Shown here piece after piece: positions 58,941-64,000 of a DNA stretch of 64,000 nucleotides. Position numbers and translations under genes: made by a program. The stretch spans positions 1-64,000 of the forward strand of contig JAQXCD010000068.1 in the NCBI GenBank assembly GCA_029252045.1, written 5' to 3'. Every line of letters begins with the position of its first letter. Position 1 is the stretch's first letter. Source of the stretch: Sulfitobacter sp. (lineage in GTDB: Bacteria; Pseudomonadota; Alphaproteobacteria; Rhodobacterales; Rhodobacteraceae). Under the pieces are notes generated by a model that saw only the letters and a list, made by a program, of their open reading frames with translations, was not told the origin of the DNA and made no database searches.

Positions 58941-59333
58941 CTAGGCTTTGCGGTGGTAGGTAAAGGTGAGCCGGGCAAGGTGGTCGATGGCCTGTTCGGG
59001 CAGGGGACTGGTCAGATCCATCCGCAAGCCACGGTTCTTTTCGTACTGAAAGTCAGAGGGATAGATGTCCCGCATTGTTTCGCTGAGGGTGGTTTTACAA
59101 TCGACGAAGAGCGCAATGGTCTGCGGCATTGTGTCCTGCCACATCAGCCGAAGTGTGCTGCCCTGCCGCGCGCGGGTGGGACGCCATGCGGGTTGCCCCC
59201 ATTTCAGGCTCTCGGCCAGGGGGCCAGCGTCAGCATTTTGGGCGGCAGACAGAATGAGTGTACGGATTTCGGCAAAGCGGCTGCGCGCGGCAGGCGGCCA
59301 CTGGGCAACTACGGGGGCAAATGGGTCACTCAT
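58941..59333 (-). CDS. DUF1801 domain protein
   Basis: 130 residues: FAEIRTLILSAAQNADAGPL, ESLKWGQPAWRP and a terminal basic segment fit the DUF1801 (YdhG-like) fold, small soluble proteins of unknown function that resemble iron-carrier-type folds. ATG 59333 is preferred. About 60 bases from the purF stop at 59394. Confidence 0.75.
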   Translation of the reverse strand: MSDPFAPVVAQWPPAARSRFAEIRTLILSAAQNADAGPLAESLKWGQPAWRPTRARQGSTLRLMWQDTMPQTIALFVDCKTTLSETMRDIYPSDFQYEKNRGLRMDLTSPLPEQAIDHLARLTFTYHRKA

Positions 59334-59393
59334 GGTCCCAGTACACCACAGACCTGCTGGCACAAACTGTCAGCAGGTCAGGAATGGCCCGAA

Positions 59394-60902
59394 TTATTCC
59401 GCTGCGGACTGCATGACAAAGCCTTCGTCGACTTTGTCTGAGGGGACCACAGGGTATTCCCCCGAGAAACAGGCGTCGCAATATTGCGGGCAGGATTTAT
59501 TGCGGCCTTTGGCCTCGCCCACAGCGCGATAAAGCCCGTCAAGCGAGATAAACTTGAGGCTGTCGACACCCAAATGCTCGCGCATTTCATCCTCGGACAT
59601 GGTGGCGGCCAGCAGCTTGTCGCGGTCGGGTGTGTCCACACCATAGAAACATGGCCATGCCGTCGGCGGGGAGGCGATGCGGAAGTGGACTTCGGCCGCA
59701 CCCGCATCCAGGATCATCTCCTTGATCTTGCGGCTGGTGGTGCCGCGCACCACGGAATCGTCGACCAGAATGATGCGTTTGCCTTTAACAAGCGCGCGGT
59801 TCACGTTGAGCTTGAGGCGCACACCCATGTTGCGGATGCTCTCTGTCGGCTCGATGAACGTGCGGCCCATGTATTGGTTGCGGATAATACCCATGGCGTA
59901 GGGAATGCCGGATTGCAGGCTGTATCCGATGGCCGCAGGTGTACCGGAATCAGGTACAGGGCAGACCAGATCGGCATCAACCGGGGCTTCTTTTGACAGT
60001 TCGCGGCCAATCGCTTCGCGGGTTTCATAGACGGAGCGGCCACCGAGGATGCTGTCGGGGCGGGAGAAATACACATGCTCGAAAATGCAGAACTTGGAGG
60101 GCTGGCGGCGGAACGGGAAGTGGCTTTGAACGCCGTCATGGTTGATCACAACCATCTCGCCCGGCTCGATCTCGCGAATGAAATCGGCACCGACGATGTC
60201 CAGCGCACATGTCTCGGAGGACAGGGCATAGCCATCGCCCAGTTTGCCCAGCACCAGCGGGCGCACGCCCAGCGGGTCACGCACACCTATCAGTTTGGTG
60301 CGGGTCATGGCCACAACCGAGAACGCACCCTCGACGCGGCGCAGGGCATCTTCCATCCGTTCGGGGATGTTGCGCTGGAGCGAGCGGGCCATCAGGTGGA
60401 TGATGCATTCGGAATCACTGGACGACTGGAAGATCGAGCCGCGCTCGATCAACTCGCGGCGCAGGGCGTTGGCGTTGGTGATGTTCCCGTTGTGCGCAAT
60501 CGCGGCGCCGCCCATGGCGAATTCGCCAAAGAAGGGTTGCACATCGCGGATCGCAGTCTGGCCTTTGGAGCCCGCCGTGGAATAGCGCACATGCCCGATG
60601 CCGATAGGGCCGGGCAGGGTTTCCATGACTTTCTGGCTGGTAAAGTTGTCGCGGACATAGCCAAAGCGGCGGGCAGATTGAAATCCGGCTTCGGCATCAT
60701 GGGTTACGATTCCGCCTGCTTCCTGACCACGGTGCTGCAAGGCATGCAGGCCGAGTGCTACGAAGTTGGCAGCATCTGCGACACCAACAACGCCAAAAAT
60801 TCCGCATTCTTCCTTTAGTTTATCATCATTTCCTGCGTCATGCAGGTAGGACGTATCAAAGGGATGGGCGGGGGGCATTGTCTTGGGCGGGGTATGGGAC
60901 AA
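59394..60902 (-). CDS. purF: Amidophosphoribosyltransferase
   Basis: First committed step of purine synthesis: PRPP plus glutamine to phosphoribosylamine. TTG 60902 has AGGAG seven bases upstream and gives 502 residues; ATG 60878 lacks such a site. A short propeptide (about 32 residues) precedes the N-terminal nucleophile in EECGIFGVVG (Cys33). ALQHRGQEAGGIV, the PRPP loop ILVDDSVVRGTTSRKIKEMI and the metal-related CFYGVDTPDRDKLLAA are intact. cvpA lies upstream as in the E. coli cvpA-purF order. Confidence 0.95.
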   Translation of the reverse strand: MSHTPPKTMPPAHPFDTSYLHDAGNDDKLKEECGIFGVVGVADAANFVALGLHALQHRGQEAGGIVTHDAEAGFQSARRFGYVRDNFTSQKVMETLPGPIGIGHVRYSTAGSKGQTAIRDVQPFFGEFAMGGAAIAHNGNITNANALRRELIERGSIFQSSSDSECIIHLMARSLQRNIPERMEDALRRVEGAFSVVAMTRTKLIGVRDPLGVRPLVLGKLGDGYALSSETCALDIVGADFIREIEPGEMVVINHDGVQSHFPFRRQPSKFCIFEHVYFSRPDSILGGRSVYETREAIGRELSKEAPVDADLVCPVPDSGTPAAIGYSLQSGIPYAMGIIRNQYMGRTFIEPTESIRNMGVRLKLNVNRALVKGKRIILVDDSVVRGTTSRKIKEMILDAGAAEVHFRIASPPTAWPCFYGVDTPDRDKLLAATMSEDEMREHLGVDSLKFISLDGLYRAVGEAKGRNKSCPQYCDACFSGEYPVVPSDKVDEGFVMQSAAE

Positions 60903-61039
60903 GGGAGCGCTCCTGAGGCCTACAAAGGATAGGGGGGTCTTAGTGGACTACGTCTGTAGAGTCACGCAGCGAATGGCGGTTTTTGTCACAAGGGTGAATG
61001 AGGGCAAGAAGCGCCTGTTAAAAGGCCTGTAACAGAAGG

Positions 61040-61072
61040 CCAAAGGGGCACGCGCGCGGCATCCCCCTTTGG
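61040..61072 (-). terminator. Hairpin between cvpA and purF
   Basis: CCAAAGGGG (61040-61048) pairs with CCCCTTTGG (61064-61072) around a 15-base GC-rich loop, directly after the cvpA stop. No T run follows on the minus strand, so it may attenuate rather than fully stop transcription into purF. The 190-base spacer from here to the purF start also holds the likely purF promoter; nothing else is seen in it. Confidence 0.45.
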
Positions 61073-61093
61073 TATTGTCCGGTCGTTCAAAAA

Positions 61094-61651
61094 TTACTGA
61101 GCCGTGCAGCTTGAGACCAGTTGTTCGTATTTGCCCGTGATCCAGCCCAGCGCCTGATCTGGGTCGGAGTTCTGGATGTCGTCGGTGAAGCGCCCGAAGA
61201 CCAGTGACGAGCGGCTGTCGTCTACCATGGTGAATTGCTGGCCGGTGATGATGGTCGAATAGACGAAAAAGCCGATTGCAACCAGCAAAACGCCGCGCGC
61301 CACACCAAAGATAAAGCCGAGCGCCTGATCAAACCCGCCAAGGATGGAGCGTTGTACCAGCGATGAAAACAGCGGTGTGATCAGCGAAACGATGACCAGT
61401 GTGACGGCCAGTACCAGCGTAAACGCACCGATGATCGACAATTCGCAGCTGTCCGCCAGAACGTCACCGACCAGCGGGATTTCGCGAACCAGTGGTTCGA
61501 CCTGAGGTGCAAAGAGGTAGGCGAATACCGCGGCTGCAATCCAGCCCACAATTGCCATCAACTCGCGGACAAACCCGCGGCCATAGGCAAGCAGTGCCGA
61601 CATCACAATGACCAGCGCCACCACGCCGTCAATGATGGTAAAACCTTCCAT
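61094..61651 (-). CDS. cvpA: CvpA family membrane protein
   Basis: 185 residues with four or five membrane helices: GVVALVIVMSALLAYGRGFV, RELMAIVGWIAAAVFAYLFA, LVLAVTLVIVSLITPLFSSL and FIFGVARGVLLVAIGFFVYS. Colicin V production protein in E. coli; actual function unknown. Upstream of purF, downstream of radA. Confidence 0.9.
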   Translation of the reverse strand: MEGFTIIDGVVALVIVMSALLAYGRGFVRELMAIVGWIAAAVFAYLFAPQVEPLVREIPLVGDVLADSCELSIIGAFTLVLAVTLVIVSLITPLFSSLVQRSILGGFDQALGFIFGVARGVLLVAIGFFVYSTIITGQQFTMVDDSRSSLVFGRFTDDIQNSDPDQALGWITGKYEQLVSSCTAQ

Positions 61652-61681
61652 GCTCGTTTCGCCTTTTATCTAGGGGGCGGG

Positions 61682-63049
61682 TTAGCCCGCGCCGAATATT
61701 TCGCCCACAAATGCGGTCAGATCGGTCATTGGACGCAGGGTGATCCCGTCTACCTCTACTGGTTTGCCGCCTTTGGGTGCAATGGCGGAGGTAAAACCAA
61801 GTTTTTGCGCTTCTTTCAACCTGTTTTCCGTCTGTGTTGCAGGGCGCAACGCCCCTGACAGGCTAAGTTCCCCGAATACCACGGTTTCCGCCGGCAAGGC
61901 GGTGTCCTCGCGTGCGCTTAAAAGCGCACAAGCCACAGCCAGATCGGCGGCGGGTTCGGATATTTTCATCCCGCCCGCCACGTTGAGGTAGACATCCAGA
62001 CCCGCAAAAGGAATCCCGCAGCGTGCCTCCAGCACCGCCAAGATCATCGCCAGACGCCCGCCATCCCAACCGACAACGGTACGCCGTGCTTGGGAATGGG
62101 GGGATGGCGCGACCAATGCCTGTATCTCGACCAGCACGGGGCGGGTGCCCTCGATGCCTGCAAATACAACCGATCCGGCGGAAGGCTGCCCGCGTTCGGA
62201 CAAAAACAGCGCAGAGGGGTTGGTGACTTCGGCCAAGCCGCGGCCTGTCATCTCGAATACGCCAATCTCGTCCGCGGGGCCAAAGCGGTTTTTGACCGAG
62301 CGCAGGATGCGGAAGGGGTGACCGCGCTCGCCCTCGAAATAGAGGACCGTATCCACCATATGTTCGACCACACGCGGGCCAGCGATCTGGCCCTCTTTGG
62401 TGACGTGGCCCACCAGTACCACCGAGGTGCCGGTGCGTTTGGCAAAGCTCGTCAGCTCGTGGCTGGCCGCGCGCACCTGAGACACCGATCCCGGCGCGCT
62501 TTCTACGTTGTCGGCCCACATGGTCTGGATCGAATCGATAATCGCCAGTTGCGGGCGTTCCTTGTCCAGCGTGGTGAGGATGTCGCGCAGGTTCGTCTCG
62601 GCACCCAGTTTTACCGATGCGTCCGAGAGGCCAAGCCGTTGGGCGCGCATCCGCACCTGTGCCGATGCTTCCTCGCCCGAGATATAAACGACCTTGAGGC
62701 CCTGATTGGCAAAGGCAGCAGCGGCTTGCAGGAGCAGCGTCGATTTACCGATGCCCGGATCACCGCCCACCAGAATGGCAGAGGCTTCAACCAACCCGCC
62801 GCCCAAAACGCGATCCAGCTCTCCCAGCCCCGACAGGGTGCGCGGGGGCGGGGCTTCTTCGGTCGCCAGATCCATCAGTTGCATTGACGACCCACGGCGC
62901 GCGCCCAGTGATTTGGACGGCGGACCCGCGCTGATGCCCTTATCTTCCTGAATAGAGTTCCATTCGCCGCAATTGTCACAGCGACCCGACCACTTGGGGA
63001 AGGTTGCCGCACATTTGGTGCATGAGAAGTTTTTTACCGGTTTTGCCAT
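61682..63049 (-). CDS. radA: DNA repair protein RadA
   Basis: 455 residues. N-terminal zinc finger CTKCAATFPKWSGRCDNCGE, Walker A GGDPGIGKSTLLLQAAAAF, RadA-specific KNRFG motif (RSVKNRFGPADEIGVFEM), and a C-terminal Lon-protease-like domain (LDVYLNVAGGMKISEPAADL). Branch migration ATPase in recombination. cvpA begins 30 bases downstream. Confidence 0.96.
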   Translation of the reverse strand: MAKPVKNFSCTKCAATFPKWSGRCDNCGEWNSIQEDKGISAGPPSKSLGARRGSSMQLMDLATEEAPPPRTLSGLGELDRVLGGGLVEASAILVGGDPGIGKSTLLLQAAAAFANQGLKVVYISGEEASAQVRMRAQRLGLSDASVKLGAETNLRDILTTLDKERPQLAIIDSIQTMWADNVESAPGSVSQVRAASHELTSFAKRTGTSVVLVGHVTKEGQIAGPRVVEHMVDTVLYFEGERGHPFRILRSVKNRFGPADEIGVFEMTGRGLAEVTNPSALFLSERGQPSAGSVVFAGIEGTRPVLVEIQALVAPSPHSQARRTVVGWDGGRLAMILAVLEARCGIPFAGLDVYLNVAGGMKISEPAADLAVACALLSAREDTALPAETVVFGELSLSGALRPATQTENRLKEAQKLGFTSAIAPKGGKPVEVDGITLRPMTDLTAFVGEIFGAG

Positions 63050-63113
63050 GGCACGTTGATGCAGCCTGCGCGGGGCGGGATCAATGGGAAATAGAACAAA
63101 AAGGGGACATAAG

Positions 63114-63352
63114 TTGAAAAAGCCGGCGCCGCTTTGGCGTTAAGCGGTGGGGCAGTGGCCGAGACATGGATCATCAATCCGACGTCGGACAGTTTTCTGA
63201 ATTTGCGGGAGGGGCCGGCTTCGGACCACGCGATTAAGCGACGCATCTATCCGGGGGATTTTGCTGTGGTGCTGGAGTGGTCGGGGAATTGGACCAGAAT
63301 ACTTACGCGCGACGGCACATTCGACTATGCGCACAGCCGCTGGCTGCGCTAG
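63114..63352 (+). pseudogene. Small secreted SH3-domain protein, probable 1-base deletion in the signal peptide
   Basis: The SH3 body is open: ETWIINPTSDSFLNLREGPA, SDHAIKRRIYPGDFAVVLEW, SGNWTRILTRDGTFDYAHSR. Upstream, AGGGG precedes TTG 63114, which reads MKK and then leaves the frame within the run of five A (63117-63121). One extra A, or a -1 shift there, gives MKKAGAALALSGGAVAE, a compact signal peptide with an AVA cleavage site. Otherwise translation would start inside the domain at TTG 63134 (72 aa, no signal). SH3b domains bind peptidoglycan in such proteins. Confidence 0.5.
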
Positions 63353-63358
63353 CGGTCG

Positions 63359-63985
63359 CTACTCTGCCGCTTTGGGCAGTTCGTACACGCTGTTGTCCAG
63401 GGTGGTGCTGTCCAGTTGCAGGTCTTCGCTTGGCACAGCCGGTTCAAATTGCAGAACGGTTTCGCGGCCAAGCTGTGGCAGGATTTCGTTCATTTCCTTG
63501 GAAAGACGCGCCAGCTGTGCGGCTGCTACGCTTTCTTCCAGCTCGACCTCGTGCAGCCAGTGCTTCATCTCGGTCGAGATGGCCTTGGCCTGATCAAGGC
63601 GGCTATTGAACAGGTTCACCTCTTCTTGACGCTGTTTCAGGAAGTCACGGGCGCGGGCGATTTTATCGTCAGCATAGACTTCGGCCAGCTCGCGGCTGAT
63701 GTGGCTCATCTGTGCTGCGGCTTCCAGCAGGGCGGGCTCCAGCGTGCTGAGATCAGGGTGGTCGCGCAGATAGGCCAGACGTTCGCGCACGGCGTCAAAC
63801 TCCGAGCTCAGCTTGAACGTGCGGCCCCGATCAGCGGCATGCACAGCCCCGTATGCGCGCGCAACATCGTCCATAGAGACGGTAAAACGCCGGTGCGAAT
63901 TCTCAAGCTGCATGATGCGGGCATTCGCGGGCAGGAAAAAGCAGATGCCGGCGGCCAGAACGGTGGCTGCTATCTGGAGGTACAT
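63359..63985 (-). CDS. Coiled-coil protein with N-terminal membrane helix, unknown
   Basis: 208 residues from ATG 63985, but the frame is open to the window edge (64000), so the true start may lie outside. MYLQIAATVLAAGICFFLPA is a membrane anchor, then a long helical region with heptad-like Leu/Ala spacing (SHISRELAEVYADDKIARAR, then LKQRQEEVNLFN and DQAKAISTEMKHWL), and a short polar tail. Similar proteins are common next to DNA-repair genes in Rhodobacteraceae, of unknown function. Its stop lies seven bases from the end of the SH3 gene, convergent. Confidence 0.65.
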   Translation of the reverse strand: MYLQIAATVLAAGICFFLPANARIMQLENSHRRFTVSMDDVARAYGAVHAADRGRTFKLSSEFDAVRERLAYLRDHPDLSTLEPALLEAAAQMSHISRELAEVYADDKIARARDFLKQRQEEVNLFNSRLDQAKAISTEMKHWLHEVELEESVAAAQLARLSKEMNEILPQLGRETVLQFEPAVPSEDLQLDSTTLDNSVYELPKAAE

Positions 63986-64000
63986 GCCAGCATTCTCGAC

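Overview
The window reads as chromosome from a marine Rhodobacteraceae (Roseobacter-group) alphaproteobacterium. This is inferred from gene order and protein character, not from a search: a 14-gene complex I operon of the Paracoccus/Rhodobacter type with many small extra genes and birA at its end, a CoaX and RNase J pair, a tatABC cluster, and GC-rich coding with many ATGA, GTGA and TAATG overlaps. No tRNA, rRNA, CRISPR array, prophage or origin was recognised, and no gene-free stretch exceeds about 300 bases.

Layout. 1-1000: 3' end of an IS5-type transposase and two AT-rich small genes, a minor accessory patch. 1028-6219: glmS and glmU (amino-sugar synthesis, minus strand), divergent from a HAD phosphatase and a DegT-type aminotransferase. 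6322-16358: a leucine/isovalerate degradation run: ivd, acyl-CoA synthetase, mccB, mccA, HMG-CoA lyase and methylglutaconyl-CoA hydratase, with four unrelated small genes (zinc-ribbon membrane protein, ASCH, membrane protein, GST) between them. A strong palindrome overlaps the proposed ivd promoter. 16360-17557: a frameshifted DUF4365 gene. 17633-38205: nuoA-N and birA. The nuo genes are interleaved with at least a dozen accessory frames: a NuoE carrying an H3TH domain, a membrane-anchored protein with the same domain, small membrane proteins, two lipoproteins, MAPEG, DUF5333-like, carboxymuconolactone-decarboxylase-like, and three tiny frames fitted between genes by start/stop overlaps. 38223-40666: coaX and RNase J, ended by a strong terminator.

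40749-46223 (minus): DEAD-box helicase, glycosyltransferase, prfC and a Hint-domain protein. 46376-51589 (plus): an atypical SDR, a DNA-alkylation-repair pseudogene, a solute:sodium symporter, a lone ABC ATPase and two Lin0512 paralogues. 51577-52242: a WYL regulator with a perfect inverted repeat at its start. 52419-54960: tatABC and a DUF815 ATPase. 55032-63049 (minus): an NlpD-like LysM/M23 protein, pcm, surE, an SDR, a small protein, DUF1801, purF, cvpA and radA. 63114-64000: a short SH3 protein with a suspected frameshift and a coiled-coil protein at the edge.

Main points of interest: (1) a DNA-repair-type H3TH domain fused to complex I subunit NuoE and repeated on a membrane anchor next door; (2) micro-ORFs inside the nuo operon; (3) four genes each broken by one lesion (frameshift 16426-16428, TGA 25330, TAG 47563, A-run near 63117), which means either recent decay or sequence error; (4) palindromes at ivd and at the WYL regulator that look like operators.
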